The notes under the pieces: model-generated | Told to the model about the DNA's origin: nothing | The model's database searches: none | Seen by the model: only the letters and a program-made list of their open reading frames with translations | Origin: JANQEU01 sp965601455 | GTDB lineage: Bacteria; Bacteroidota; Bacteroidia; Cytophagales; Cyclobacteriaceae | DNA: 64,000 nt | Assembly (NCBI GenBank): GCA_965601455.1 | Contig: OZ271831.1 | Location: forward strand, 310,001-374,000 | Direction of reading: 5' to 3' | Made by a program: the position numbers and the translations under genes | Shown: positions 16,672 to 27,100 of the stretch, one piece after another | Layout of the letters: each line of letters opens with the position of its first letter | How positions within the stretch are numbered: the stretch's first letter is position 1

Positions 16672-17115
16672 ATGGCCAAGGAAATCTCAGGTTATTTAAA
16701 ACTTCAAATTAGAGGAGGACAAGCAAATCCTTCTCCTCCAGTTGGACCTGCTTTGGGTGCAAAGGGACTCAATATCATGGAGTTCTGTAAGCAGTTCAAT
16801 GCAAGGTCTCAGGAGAAAATGGGACAATTGCTTCCAGTTGTTGTAACCATATTTGCTGATAAGTCTTTCGACTTTATCATCAAGACACCTCCTGCGGCAA
16901 CCTTGATAATGGAGACCATCAAACTCAAAAAAGGGTCCTCGGAGCCAAACAGAGACAAAGTAGGATCAATTACTTGGGATCAAATCAAATCTATTGCGGA
17001 AATAAAAATGCCTGATTTGAATGCATTCAAGGTAGAATCTGCTATGAGGCAGATTGCGGGAACTGCCCGAAGTATGGGAGTAACAGTTAAAGGTCAAGCC
17101 CCTTGGGCCAACTAA
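16672..17115 (+). CDS. rplK: 50S ribosomal protein L11
   Basis: L11 binds the GTPase-associated centre of 23S rRNA. The N-terminal domain shows LQIRGGQANPSPPVGPALG and the proline-rich hinge. The C-terminal RNA-binding domain ends IAGTARSMGVTVKG. At 147 residues it is slightly longer than the common 141, with extra residues at the C-terminus. It begins three bases after nusG. Confidence 0.98.
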   Translation: MAKEISGYLKLQIRGGQANPSPPVGPALGAKGLNIMEFCKQFNARSQEKMGQLLPVVVTIFADKSFDFIIKTPPAATLIMETIKLKKGSSEPNRDKVGSITWDQIKSIAEIKMPDLNAFKVESAMRQIAGTARSMGVTVKGQAPWAN

Positions 17116-17122
17116 TAGTAAG

Positions 17123-17821
17123 ATGGGAAGACTGACAAAAAATCAAAAGAAAGCACTAGAAATACTGGATCCAGCTCAGGAGTATTCTCTTACTGAAGCG
17201 GCTGATCTTGTGAAAAAAATCACCTTTTCCAAATTCGATGCATCGGTCGACTTGGATGTAAGGCTTGGTGTTGACCCCAAGAAAGCCGATCAAATGGTAC
17301 GTGGTGTAGTTACCTTACCCCATGGAGTCGGTAAAGATGTAAGAGTCTTAGTACTATGTTCTCCGGAAAAGGAGGAGGAAGCAAAAGAAGCAGGAGCAGA
17401 TCACGTGGGTCTTGACGACTACATTACAAAAATTGAAGGAGGCTGGACTGATATCGACGTGATCATCACCATGCCTACAGTAATGGCAAAGGTCGGTAAG
17501 CTGGGTAGAGTACTAGGTCCAAGAGGTTTAATGCCTAACCCGAAGAGTGGAACAGTGACGATGGATATAGGGAAAGCTGTTAAAGAAGTAAAAGCCGGAA
17601 AGATCGACTTTAAAGTGGACAAATTCGGTATCATCCATGCGAGCATAGGGAAAGTTTCCTTTGATGCCGATAAGCTTAAGGAGAATGCACAGGAAATGAT
17701 TAACACCATTTCAAAACTGAAACCCGCTTCTTCAAAAGGTACTTATTTCAGGTCAATAAGCCTGTCTAGTACGATGAGTAAAGGAATTACAGTAGACAAA
17801 AGCAGCGTAGCTGGAATATAA
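17123..17821 (+). CDS. rplA: 50S ribosomal protein L1
   Basis: L1 forms the mobile stalk at the E site and in many bacteria represses its own operon by binding mRNA. The 232-residue sequence has DLDVRLGVDPKKADQMVRG, the GRVLGPRGLMPNPKSGTV signature, and the C-terminal KGTYFRSISLSSTMSKG. It lies seven bases after rplK and two before rplJ. Confidence 0.98.
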   Translation: MGRLTKNQKKALEILDPAQEYSLTEAADLVKKITFSKFDASVDLDVRLGVDPKKADQMVRGVVTLPHGVGKDVRVLVLCSPEKEEEAKEAGADHVGLDDYITKIEGGWTDIDVIITMPTVMAKVGKLGRVLGPRGLMPNPKSGTVTMDIGKAVKEVKAGKIDFKVDKFGIIHASIGKVSFDADKLKENAQEMINTISKLKPASSKGTYFRSISLSSTMSKGITVDKSSVAGI

Positions 17822-17823
17822 AG

Positions 17824-18354
17824 ATGACAAGAGAAGAAAAAGCACAGGTCATAACCGAGCTAACTGATAAGCTTAAAGAAAATAATCACTTTTATGTGAC
17901 GGATACTTCAGGTCTGACTGTGGCTGAAGTGAATAAATTCCGTGGCATGTGTTTCGATCAGGGGATTGAGTACCATATCTACAAAAACACTCTGATCAAA
18001 AAGGCGCTGGAAGCAATCGATGAGGATTACAGTGAGTTGGATGATGTACTGAAAGGTACATCTGGATTAATGTTCTCGAAGGAGAATGGAAATGCCCCTG
18101 CTAAGATCATCAAGAAGTTTAAGAAAGATGATCCGAACCAGCGCCCCAAGTTTAAGGCTGCTTCCATAGATACAGATATCTACAAAGGTGAAGAACAGCT
18201 CGATTTGCTGTCTAAACTCAAATCTAAGCAGGAGCTTATTGGAGAGATTATCACCTTACTGCAATCACCAGCGAAGAACGTGATTTCTGCCCTACAAAGT
18301 GGAGAACACCAAATTGCCGGAATTGTGAAAACTCTTTCTGAGAGAGAGGAATGA
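17824..18354 (+). CDS. rplJ: 50S ribosomal protein L10
   Basis: L10 anchors the L7/L12 dimers. The 176 residues start with REEKAQVITELTDKLKENN, contain FRGMCFDQGIEYHIYKNTL, and end in the helical L12-binding tail (ISALQSGEHQIAGIVKTL). A 36-base gap to rplL follows. Confidence 0.97.
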   Translation: MTREEKAQVITELTDKLKENNHFYVTDTSGLTVAEVNKFRGMCFDQGIEYHIYKNTLIKKALEAIDEDYSELDDVLKGTSGLMFSKENGNAPAKIIKKFKKDDPNQRPKFKAASIDTDIYKGEEQLDLLSKLKSKQELIGEIITLLQSPAKNVISALQSGEHQIAGIVKTLSEREE

Positions 18355-18390
18355 AATCATTGAACAAAACAAAATTAATTACTTTTTAAG

Positions 18391-18777
18391 ATGGCGGATT
18401 TAAAAGAATTTGCAGAGCAACTTGTTAACCTTAGTGTAAAAGAGGTGAATGAGTTAGCTGGTATTCTGAAAGATGAATACGGAATCGAACCTGCAGCTGC
18501 AGCTGCGCCAGTGATGGTTGCTGGAGCTGCTGGTGGTGAAGGCGGAGAAGGTGGAGCGGAAGAGAAATCTTCGTTTGACGTAATCCTGAAAAGCGCCGGA
18601 GCTTCCAAGTTGGCTGTAGTAAAATTAGTGAAGGAATTAACAGGTCTTGGGTTGAAAGATGCCAAGGAACTTGTTGATGGAGCTCCTAAACCAGTGAAAG
18701 AAGGTGTTGCTAAAGACGAGGCTGAAGGCCTGAAAAAGCAACTTGAAGAAGCTGGTGCAGAAGTAGAATTAAGCTAA
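18391..18777 (+). CDS. rplL: 50S ribosomal protein L7/L12
   Basis: Stalk protein that recruits translation GTPases. It is 128 residues long: an N-terminal dimerisation helix, an Ala/Gly-rich hinge (residues about 35-56), and the globular C-terminal domain with SAGASKLAVVKLVKELTG and LGLKDAKELVDGAPKPVKEG. It is followed by a hairpin likely to act as an attenuator before rpoB. Confidence 0.98.
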   Translation: MADLKEFAEQLVNLSVKEVNELAGILKDEYGIEPAAAAAPVMVAGAAGGEGGEGGAEEKSSFDVILKSAGASKLAVVKLVKELTGLGLKDAKELVDGAPKPVKEGVAKDEAEGLKKQLEEAGAEVELS

Positions 18778-18799
18778 TAGATACATAATTAACAAGGGT

Positions 18800-18837
18800 A
18801 GACCTGGTTCCCGACCATTTGAGGGGACAGGTCTTTT
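18800..18837 (+). terminator. attenuator-like hairpin between rplL and rpoB
   Basis: AGACCTG and TTCCC (18800-18812, one bulged G) pair with GGGGA and CAGGTCT (18823-18834), followed by TTT and a pyrimidine-rich stretch. The position matches the rplL-rpoB attenuators of other bacteria, which lower rpoBC expression relative to ribosomal proteins. The strength here is inferred. Confidence 0.65.
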
Positions 18838-18892
18838 CCTGTTTGTACACAGGTATACTGGTCCAAACACTAACATAAAAATTAAGTAGGCC

Positions 18893-21800
18893 TTGGCAAA
18901 TACAAAAGATAATGGGAGAATCAACTTCTCCTCAATCAAGTCGGTAATTGATTATCCCGACTTTCTGGACGTCCAGTTACGTTCTTTTATTGATTTTTTC
19001 CAACTAGATACCCCTGCTGAGCAGAGGGAGTCAGAAGGACTATATAAGGTCTTTATGGAAAACTTCCCAATCTCAGATTCCAGGGAGAATTTTGAGTTGG
19101 AATTCATCGATTATACGGTGGATCCACCAAAATACTCTGTTCAGGAATGCATAGAAAGAGGTCTGACTTACTCCGTGCCTCTCAAAGCGAAGCTGAGGCT
19201 ACTTTGTAACGATGAGGAAAACGAAGACTTCGAGACTATTGAGCAGGAAGTGTTTTTGGGTAACATTCCTTATATGACAGAAAAAGGCTCATTTGTTATC
19301 AATGGAGCCGAAAGAGTCATTGTTTCCCAGTTACACCGATCTCCTGGAGTGTTCTTTGCACAAAGTAAGCACACTAATGGAACGCTGCTCTACTCTGCCA
19401 GAATCATTCCGTTCAAAGGATCTTGGATAGAATTCGCGACAGATGTAAACAACGTAATGTATGCTTACATTGACCGTAAAAAGAAATTCCCTATAACAAC
19501 TCTTTTGCGATCTATCGGATTCGGTACGGATAAAGATATTCTTGATCTTTTTGGTCTGTCTGAAGAAGTCGAAGCCAAGGAAAAAGACCTTAAAAAGGCC
19601 GTAGGAAGACGTCTTGCTGCGAGAGTGCTAAGAACATGGACAGAGGACTTTGTGGACGAAGATACTGGTGAAGTGGTATCTATTGATCGAAATGAGGTTA
19701 TCCTTGAAAGAGACTCGATCTTGGAAGAGGATGATATCGAGACTATCCTTGATTCTGGCTCAAAGTCGATCATACTCCACCGAAAAGACGTCAACATTGC
19801 GGAATATTCGATTATCTACAACACGCTTCAGAAAGACAATTCAAACTCTGAAAAAGAAGCAGTTGAAACGATCTATCGTCAGCTAAGAAATACCGACGCA
19901 CCTGATGAACAGACTGCAAGGGACATCATCCAAAACCTGTTTTTCAGTGATAAAAGATATGATCTTGGAGAAGTTGGTCGATATAGGATCAATAAGAAAC
20001 TTGGGCTTGAACTCGGTTACGACAAGAGAACATTAACCACTGAGGATATCATTCTGATCGTGAAATACCTCATCGGACTGATTAACAGTAAAGCAGTTGT
20101 CGATGATATCGATCACCTCAGTAACAGACGTGTACGAACAGTTGGAGAACAGCTGTACTCTCAATTTGGAGTTGGTTTAGCCCGAATGGCTCGAACAATC
20201 CGTGAGAGAATGAATGTAAGAGATAATGAGGACTTCAAACCCGTTGATCTAATCAATGCAAGGACTTTGTCGTCAGTGATCAATTCGTTCTTTGGGACGA
20301 ATCAGCTTTCTCAATTCATGGATCAGACTAATCCTTTAGCTGAGATCACACACAAAAGGAGAATGTCAGCTTTAGGGCCTGGTGGGTTGTCTAGAGAACG
20401 AGCTGGTTTCGAAGTTCGGGATGTACACTATACACACTACGGTAGACTATGTACCATTGAAACTCCAGAAGGTCCTAACATTGGTCTGATATCCTCGCTA
20501 TGTGTACATGCGAAGGTCAATCAGATGGGCTTTATCGAAACTCCTTATAGGGAAGTAAACTCAGGTAAAGTAGATATGTCAGGATCTGTAAGATATCTGA
20601 CAGCGGAAGAAGAAGACACACATAACATAGCTCAGGCAAATGCTCCTTTGAAAGACAGTGGCAATTTCATTAATGATCGGGTAAAAGCTCGATTCGAAGG
20701 TGATTTCCCTGTTGTGGAACCGAATGATCTGAGGTACATGGACGTTGCGCCTAATCAGATCGTCTCTGTAGCGGCATCAATGATTCCATTCTTGGAGCAC
20801 GATGATGCGAACCGTGCATTGATGGGATCCAACATGCAACGGCAAGCCGTTCCACTTCTAAGGCCTCAAGCTCCAATTGTAGGTACTGGTTTAGAAAAAA
20901 GAGTGGCTCTGGATTCCAGGGCTCTGATTTTGGCCGAGGGCAATGGAGAGATTGAGTATGTGGACGCAAAGAAGATCATCGTAAAATACGAGCAGACAAA
21001 AGAAGATCGACTTATTGCATTCGACCCACCAAGCGTAGAGTATAAACTCACCAAGTTCCGTAGGACGAATCAAGATACATCCATTAATCTGAAGCCGATC
21101 GTGGCATTGGGTCAGAAGGTAGTTAAGAATCAACCACTTTGTGAGGGATTCGCTACTGAAGGTGGAGAATTGGCTCTTGGTAGAAACCTGATGGTAGCTT
21201 ACATGCCATGGCAGGGATACAATTTCGAAGATGCGATTGTCATCTCTGAGAAAGTTGTTCGAGAGGATATTTTCACCTCCATTCACATTGAGGAATTCGA
21301 GTTGGAAGTACGGGACACAAAGAGAGGAGAGGAAGAATTAACCTCTGAAATACCTAATGTAAGTGAGGACGCTGTAAAGAACCTTGATGAAAATGGTATC
21401 ATTCGAATCGGGGCTGAGATCAAAGAAGGAGACATCCTAATTGGTAAGATTACACCGAAGGGTGAATCTGATCCTACTCCGGAAGAGAAACTTCTTAGAG
21501 CGATATTTGGTGACAAAGCTGGAGATGTTAAAGATGCCTCTTTAAAAGCCTCCCCCTCTTTACGAGGAGTTGTTATTGATACCAAACTTTTCTCCCGTCC
21601 TAAGAAAGACAAGGACCTACGAGTTCGGTCCAAGAAAGAAGTTGAATTGTTGAAAAATCGATATTCAGGCCAGCTGACCGAAGTTAGAGGTCATATGATC
21701 GATAAGATGGTTGAGCTTCTTGAAGGAAAAACATGTAAGGGTATCAAACATAAGTTTGGTGAAGAGATCATGTCAAAAGGGACAAAATTCAATAAGAAAA

Positions 21801-22765
21801 ATATTGAAGCTAATCTATTCCCGGCCAAGAATGTGTTTAGAGATGAAAGTACCTATAGCGTTCCTGAAGAGGCAAATCTTATCAGTGACCTTACAATTGA
21901 TAACTGGACTGACGATGAAAAGATCAACGATCAAATTTTCAAGTTGATCAAAAACTACATCGTCAAAAGAAACGAAATCGCAGGTCACTTCAAGAGGGAA
22001 AGGTTTACTCTTGAGGTAGGTGATGAACTACCTGCGGGCATTGTACAGTTAGCAAAAGTTTACGTTGCGAAAAAACGTAAACTGAAGGTAGGTGATAAGA
22101 TGGCTGGTAGACACGGGAACAAAGGTGTTGTTGCTAAAATTGTCCGAGAAGAGGACATGCCGTTTATGGAAGACGGAACTCCTGTGGATATTGTACTTAA
22201 TCCATTGGGTGTTCCTTCCAGGATGAATATTGGACAGATCTATGAAACTGTACTCGGTTGGGCCGGATTAAGGTTAGGTAAGAAATACGCTACCCCAATA
22301 TTTGACGGGGCTACCGAGGACCAAGTTCAAGCGGAGCTTAAAGAGGCTGGTTTGCCTTCGTTCGGAAGAACTTATCTCTTTGACGGGCTGACTGGTGATC
22401 GATTTGATCAGCCAGTAACAGTAGGAGTAACCTATATGTTAAAACTGGGTCACCTCGTAGATGATAAAATGCACGCACGTTCTATCGGACCTTATTCATT
22501 GATTACCCAGCAACCACTTGGTGGTAAAGCGCAATTTGGTGGTCAAAGATTTGGCGAAATGGAAGTATGGGCTCTTGAAGCATTCGGAGCAGCAAACGTT
22601 TTACAGGAAATTCTGACGATAAAGTCGGATGACGTAATTGGAAGGGCGAAAGCATATGAAGCTATTGTAAAAGGTGAAAATATGCAGAAGCCAAATATTC
22701 CTGAATCATTCAATGTACTTGTACATGAATTGAGAGGATTAGCACTAGAAATTACATTGGACTAA
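18893..22765 (+). CDS. rpoB: DNA-directed RNA polymerase subunit beta
   Basis: Catalytic core subunit of RNA polymerase, 1290 residues. It starts at TTG (18893): an in-frame TAG lies two codons upstream and the resulting N-terminus (ANTKDNGRINFSS, YPDFLDVQLRSF) is that of Bacteroidota RpoB. Landmarks are the rifampicin-pocket region (FFGTNQLSQFMDQTNPLAEI, then THKRRMSALGPGGLSRERAG), TPEGPNIGLI, AYMPWQGYNFEDA and, near the end, GGKAQFGGQRFGEMEVWALE. In the resistance pocket the usual wild-type residues (D, H, S) are present. Confidence 0.98.
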   Translation: MANTKDNGRINFSSIKSVIDYPDFLDVQLRSFIDFFQLDTPAEQRESEGLYKVFMENFPISDSRENFELEFIDYTVDPPKYSVQECIERGLTYSVPLKAKLRLLCNDEENEDFETIEQEVFLGNIPYMTEKGSFVINGAERVIVSQLHRSPGVFFAQSKHTNGTLLYSARIIPFKGSWIEFATDVNNVMYAYIDRKKKFPITTLLRSIGFGTDKDILDLFGLSEEVEAKEKDLKKAVGRRLAARVLRTWTEDFVDEDTGEVVSIDRNEVILERDSILEEDDIETILDSGSKSIILHRKDVNIAEYSIIYNTLQKDNSNSEKEAVETIYRQLRNTDAPDEQTARDIIQNLFFSDKRYDLGEVGRYRINKKLGLELGYDKRTLTTEDIILIVKYLIGLINSKAVVDDIDHLSNRRVRTVGEQLYSQFGVGLARMARTIRERMNVRDNEDFKPVDLINARTLSSVINSFFGTNQLSQFMDQTNPLAEITHKRRMSALGPGGLSRERAGFEVRDVHYTHYGRLCTIETPEGPNIGLISSLCVHAKVNQMGFIETPYREVNSGKVDMSGSVRYLTAEEEDTHNIAQANAPLKDSGNFINDRVKARFEGDFPVVEPNDLRYMDVAPNQIVSVAASMIPFLEHDDANRALMGSNMQRQAVPLLRPQAPIVGTGLEKRVALDSRALILAEGNGEIEYVDAKKIIVKYEQTKEDRLIAFDPPSVEYKLTKFRRTNQDTSINLKPIVALGQKVVKNQPLCEGFATEGGELALGRNLMVAYMPWQGYNFEDAIVISEKVVREDIFTSIHIEEFELEVRDTKRGEEELTSEIPNVSEDAVKNLDENGIIRIGAEIKEGDILIGKITPKGESDPTPEEKLLRAIFGDKAGDVKDASLKASPSLRGVVIDTKLFSRPKKDKDLRVRSKKEVELLKNRYSGQLTEVRGHMIDKMVELLEGKTCKGIKHKFGEEIMSKGTKFNKKNIEANLFPAKNVFRDESTYSVPEEANLISDLTIDNWTDDEKINDQIFKLIKNYIVKRNEIAGHFKRERFTLEVGDELPAGIVQLAKVYVAKKRKLKVGDKMAGRHGNKGVVAKIVREEDMPFMEDGTPVDIVLNPLGVPSRMNIGQIYETVLGWAGLRLGKKYATPIFDGATEDQVQAELKEAGLPSFGRTYLFDGLTGDRFDQPVTVGVTYMLKLGHLVDDKMHARSIGPYSLITQQPLGGKAQFGGQRFGEMEVWALEAFGAANVLQEILTIKSDDVIGRAKAYEAIVKGENMQKPNIPESFNVLVHELRGLALEITLD

Positions 22766-22798
22766 AATTAAATACCCTTCGGGGTAAGGAGCATAAAT

Positions 22799-25700
22799 AT
22801 GGCATTCAGAAAAAATAAAAAACTGAACAACGACTTTTCAAAAGTCACAATTAGTCTAGCTTCTCCTGAGTCAATACTGGAAAGCTCACATGGAGAAGTA
22901 ACTCAGCCTGAAACCATCAATTACCGGACATACAAACCAGAAATGGGTGGCCTTTTTTGTGAAAGGATTTTCGGTCCGGTAAAAGATTGGGAATGTCACT
23001 GTGGTAAATACAAGAGAATTCGATACAAAGGCATTATTTGTGATCGATGTGGTGTAGAGGTGACAGAGAAAAAAGTACGTCGAGAGCGAATGGGTCACAT
23101 CGAACTGGTCGTACCCGTTGCACATATCTGGTACTTTAAGTCTCTACCAAACAAAATAGGCTACCTACTTGGACTACCTACTAAGAAGCTGGATCAGATT
23201 ATCTATTACGAAAGATATGTAGTTATTCAGCCGGGAGCCAAAGAAGAAGATGAAGTCAATCGACTGGATTTTCTTACTGAAGATGAGTATCTGGATATAC
23301 TGGATAAACTTCCAAGAGAAAACCAGATGCTCGATGATGATGACCCGGAAAAGTTCATTGCGAAGATGGGTGCAGAAGCACTGGAAATGCTCCTTTCCAG
23401 AACTGACCTTGATTCATTATCATTTGAACTGAGACACCAGGCGGCAACAGATACCTCACAGCAGAGGAAAGCTGAAGCACTAAAAAGACTCAGAGTGGTT
23501 GAGGCTTTCAGAGATGCGCGTACCAGGATCGAGAACAGACCAGAATGGATGATCATCAAAATGGTACCTGTGATTCCACCTGAGTTGAGACCTCTAGTTC
23601 CTCTTGATGGTGGACGATTTGCTACATCTGATCTTAATGATCTTTATAGAAGAGTTATAATCAGAAATAATCGTCTAAAAAGACTGATTGATATCAAAGC
23701 ACCTGAAGTAATCCTACGTAATGAAAAAAGGATGCTTCAAGAGGCTGTTGATTCTTTGTTTGACAATTCACGAAAAGTCAATGCAGTTAGATCTGATGGA
23801 AACCGAGCACTTAAGTCTTTGAGTGATATGCTGAAAGGAAAGCAGGGTAGATTCAGACAAAACCTACTTGGTAAAAGGGTTGATTACTCGGGTCGTTCAG
23901 TAATTGTCGTTGGACCTGAGCTGAAGATGCATGAGTGTGGTCTTCCTAAGGACATGGCAGCTGAGCTTTTCAAGCCTTTCGTCATTCGAAAACTTATTGA
24001 AAGAGGTATAGTTAAGACGGTAAAGTCTGCTAAGAAAATTGTGGATCGAAAAGATCCTGTTGTTTGGGATATCCTTGAAAATGTGCTTAAAGGACATCCT
24101 GTACTGTTAAACAGAGCTCCAACGCTTCACAGGCTCGGTATCCAGGCATTCCAGCCGAAATTGATAGAAGGTAAGGCGATCCAGCTTCATCCATTAGTTT
24201 GTACCGCATTCAATGCGGATTTTGATGGTGACCAAATGGCGGTTCACGTACCACTTGGACACGAAGCAATTCTGGAGGCATCGTTGTTAATGCTCTCTTC
24301 ACATAATATTTTAAACCCTGCTAACGGGGCGCCTATCGCCGTTCCTTCTCAGGATATGGTTCTTGGACTGTATTATGTTACAAAGGGCAGAAAAGGAACT
24401 AAGGAACATCCTGTTAAAGGCGAAGGAAAAATCTTCTACAACGAGGAAGAAGTCATTATCGCCATTAATGAAGGGGAGATTTCTAAGCATGCGCACATTA
24501 AGTTGCGTACGAATGTCAGAAATGAAAAAGGAGATCTTGAAACGAAAGTTGTAGAAACGGTAGCTGGGCGAGTACTTTTCAATCAGTCTGTACCTGAGGA
24601 AGTAGGTTATATCGATGAACTACTGACGAAAAAGAAACTACAAGGAATTATCGCGAGAGTCTTTAAGATCACAGGAATGGCAAGAACTGCTCAATTCCTG
24701 GATGATATCAAAGATCTAGGTTTCCAGATGGCTTACAAAGGCGGATTGTCAATGGGTCTTGGTGACATCAAGATACCTGATGAAAAAGAAGTTTTAGTAA
24801 CTGGTGCGAAGGAAGAAGTCCAGGAAGTTTGGAATAACTACCTTATGGGGCTTATCACCGATAACGAGAGATACAATCAGGTAATTGATATCTGGACGCG
24901 TACAAACACTCAGCTGACTTCGACACTAATGAACCAGTTGGAGGAAGATGACCAGGGATTCAATTCAATCTACATGATGATGCACTCCGGTGCGAGGGGA
25001 TCCAGGGAACAGATTCGTCAGCTCGGTGGTATGCGAGGCCTGATGGCCAAACCACAGAAAAACCTGCAAGGTTCTGTTGGTGAGATTATTGAGAACCCAA
25101 TTCTTTCCAACTTCAAGGAAGGTCTAGATGTACTTGAATATTTCATTTCAACACACGGTGCAAGAAAAGGATTGGCAGATACGGCACTGAAGACTGCCGA
25201 TGCAGGTTATCTAACACGACGATTGGTTGATGTGGCACAAGATGTTGTCGTGAACGAAGTGGATTGCGGTACTCTAAGAGGATTGGCAGTTCAGCCATTG
25301 AAAGACAACGAGGAGATAGTTGAACCTTTGTCAGAAAGAATTCTTGGTAGAGTATCTGTTCATGATATATACGATCCGATTTCTGAAGAACTGATTGTAG
25401 GTTCAGGAGAAGAAATCACGGAAGAAATCGCAGATAAGATTGATGCTACCAGTATAGAGGAAGTTGAAATTCGATCAGTACTTACATGTGAAACCCGTCA
25501 GGGAGTTTGCGCGAAGTGTTACGGAAGAAACCTATCTACTGGGAACATGACGCATATTGGAGAGTCAGTTGGAGTAATTGCAGCCCAGTCCATCGGAGAA
25601 CCTGGTACTCAGCTAACACTTAGAACTTTCCACGTGGGTGGTACAGCGTCAAATATTGCTGTGGACGCCAACATCAAGTCTAAGTTTGACGGAGTGGTGG

Positions 25701-27100
25701 AATTCGATGAATTGCGAACAGTAAAAACCACCAACGAAGAAGGCGACAAGGTTGAAGTAGTAATGGGAAGATCCGGTGAGATTAAAATTCTCAATGCCAA
25801 GAAGGACAAAGTTCTGATCAGTAATCACGTACCATACGGAGCCATTTTGAAGGTGAAAGATGGCAACAAGGTTAGTAAAGGCGACGAGTTATGTAACTGG
25901 GATCCTTACAATGCTGTGATTATGTCAGAGTATGACGGTAAAGTATCTTTTGATGCCATTATCGAGGGAATTACCTACAAAGAGGAGTCCGACGAACAAA
26001 CCGGTCACAGGGAGAAGGTAATTATCGATACTAAAGACAAGACAAAGAACCCGGCAATCATCATTGGTGATGGTGAAAAGTCATACAATATTCCGGTAGG
26101 TGCACACCTTGCCGTGGAGGAAGGTGACAAAGTTAAAGCCGGTCAAGTGCTTGCTAAGATTCCTAGGAAAACCGGTAAATCTCGAGATATTACGGGAGGT
26201 CTTCCAAGGGTTACTGAGCTTTTTGAAGCAAGAAACCCATCGAACCCTGCTGTAGTTACCGAGATTGACGGAGTAGCAACATATGGCGGGATTAAAAGAG
26301 GAAACAGGGAAATTTTCATAGAGTCAAAAGATGGCGTGAAGAAACGTTACCTGGTCCCTCTTTCTAAGCATATCCTGGTTCAGGATAATGACTTTATTCG
26401 AGCGGGTGAGCCACTATCCGACGGTGCTATCACCCCTGCAGATATATTGTCAATCCAAGGGCCTACCGCCGTACAGGAGTACCTGGTGAATGAAATACAG
26501 GAAGTTTACCGACTGCAAGGGGTTAAGATCAACGACAAGCATATTGAAGTGATCGTAAGACAAATGATGCAGAAAGTAATCATCATAGATGCGGGGGATA
26601 CAAATTTCCTTACAAACCAGGTAGTTGACCGATTTGCATTCATGGAAGAAAACGACAACATTATGGACAAAAAAGTTGTTGTCGATGCAGGTGAAAGCGA
26701 ATCTTTGAAGCCAGGACAGATCATAACCAGTCGTAAACTCAGGGACGAAAATTCAAACCTGAAACGAAGGGACATGAAACCTGTACAGGTGAGATCAGCG
26801 GATGCGGCGGTATCAAAACCAACATTACAAGGGATTACTCAGGCGTCTCTTGGAACGGAAAGCTTCATTTCAGCAGCGTCCTTCCAGGAAACAACCAAGG
26901 TATTGAGCGAAGCTTCAATACGAGGTAAATCAGACGGACTGATTGGTCTGAAAGAAAATGTAATTGTCGGACACTTGATTCCTGCAGGAACAGGAGTCAG
27001 GAAGTTCCATAAAAACATAGTTGCCTCTAAGGAAGAATACGAGAGAATGATTCATTCCAGAGAGGAAATGACGAAAACTAACGAATACGTTACCGAGTAA
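22799..27100 (+). CDS. rpoC: DNA-directed RNA polymerase subunit beta'
   Basis: Holds the active-site metal of RNA polymerase; 1433 residues. The N-terminal zinc ribbon uses C66, C68, C81 and C84. The catalytic NADFDGDQMA is at 472-481. The second zinc site is CETRQGVCAKC, next to GVIAAQSIGEPGTQLTLRTF in the bridge/trigger region. The C-terminal part carries the insertion domains usual in this phylum. It starts 33 bases after rpoB, and its stop overlaps the DUF3467 gene by one base. Confidence 0.98.
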   Translation: MAFRKNKKLNNDFSKVTISLASPESILESSHGEVTQPETINYRTYKPEMGGLFCERIFGPVKDWECHCGKYKRIRYKGIICDRCGVEVTEKKVRRERMGHIELVVPVAHIWYFKSLPNKIGYLLGLPTKKLDQIIYYERYVVIQPGAKEEDEVNRLDFLTEDEYLDILDKLPRENQMLDDDDPEKFIAKMGAEALEMLLSRTDLDSLSFELRHQAATDTSQQRKAEALKRLRVVEAFRDARTRIENRPEWMIIKMVPVIPPELRPLVPLDGGRFATSDLNDLYRRVIIRNNRLKRLIDIKAPEVILRNEKRMLQEAVDSLFDNSRKVNAVRSDGNRALKSLSDMLKGKQGRFRQNLLGKRVDYSGRSVIVVGPELKMHECGLPKDMAAELFKPFVIRKLIERGIVKTVKSAKKIVDRKDPVVWDILENVLKGHPVLLNRAPTLHRLGIQAFQPKLIEGKAIQLHPLVCTAFNADFDGDQMAVHVPLGHEAILEASLLMLSSHNILNPANGAPIAVPSQDMVLGLYYVTKGRKGTKEHPVKGEGKIFYNEEEVIIAINEGEISKHAHIKLRTNVRNEKGDLETKVVETVAGRVLFNQSVPEEVGYIDELLTKKKLQGIIARVFKITGMARTAQFLDDIKDLGFQMAYKGGLSMGLGDIKIPDEKEVLVTGAKEEVQEVWNNYLMGLITDNERYNQVIDIWTRTNTQLTSTLMNQLEEDDQGFNSIYMMMHSGARGSREQIRQLGGMRGLMAKPQKNLQGSVGEIIENPILSNFKEGLDVLEYFISTHGARKGLADTALKTADAGYLTRRLVDVAQDVVVNEVDCGTLRGLAVQPLKDNEEIVEPLSERILGRVSVHDIYDPISEELIVGSGEEITEEIADKIDATSIEEVEIRSVLTCETRQGVCAKCYGRNLSTGNMTHIGESVGVIAAQSIGEPGTQLTLRTFHVGGTASNIAVDANIKSKFDGVVEFDELRTVKTTNEEGDKVEVVMGRSGEIKILNAKKDKVLISNHVPYGAILKVKDGNKVSKGDELCNWDPYNAVIMSEYDGKVSFDAIIEGITYKEESDEQTGHREKVIIDTKDKTKNPAIIIGDGEKSYNIPVGAHLAVEEGDKVKAGQVLAKIPRKTGKSRDITGGLPRVTELFEARNPSNPAVVTEIDGVATYGGIKRGNREIFIESKDGVKKRYLVPLSKHILVQDNDFIRAGEPLSDGAITPADILSIQGPTAVQEYLVNEIQEVYRLQGVKINDKHIEVIVRQMMQKVIIIDAGDTNFLTNQVVDRFAFMEENDNIMDKKVVVDAGESESLKPGQIITSRKLRDENSNLKRRDMKPVQVRSADAAVSKPTLQGITQASLGTESFISAASFQETTKVLSEASIRGKSDGLIGLKENVIVGHLIPAGTGVRKFHKNIVASKEEYERMIHSREEMTKTNEYVTE

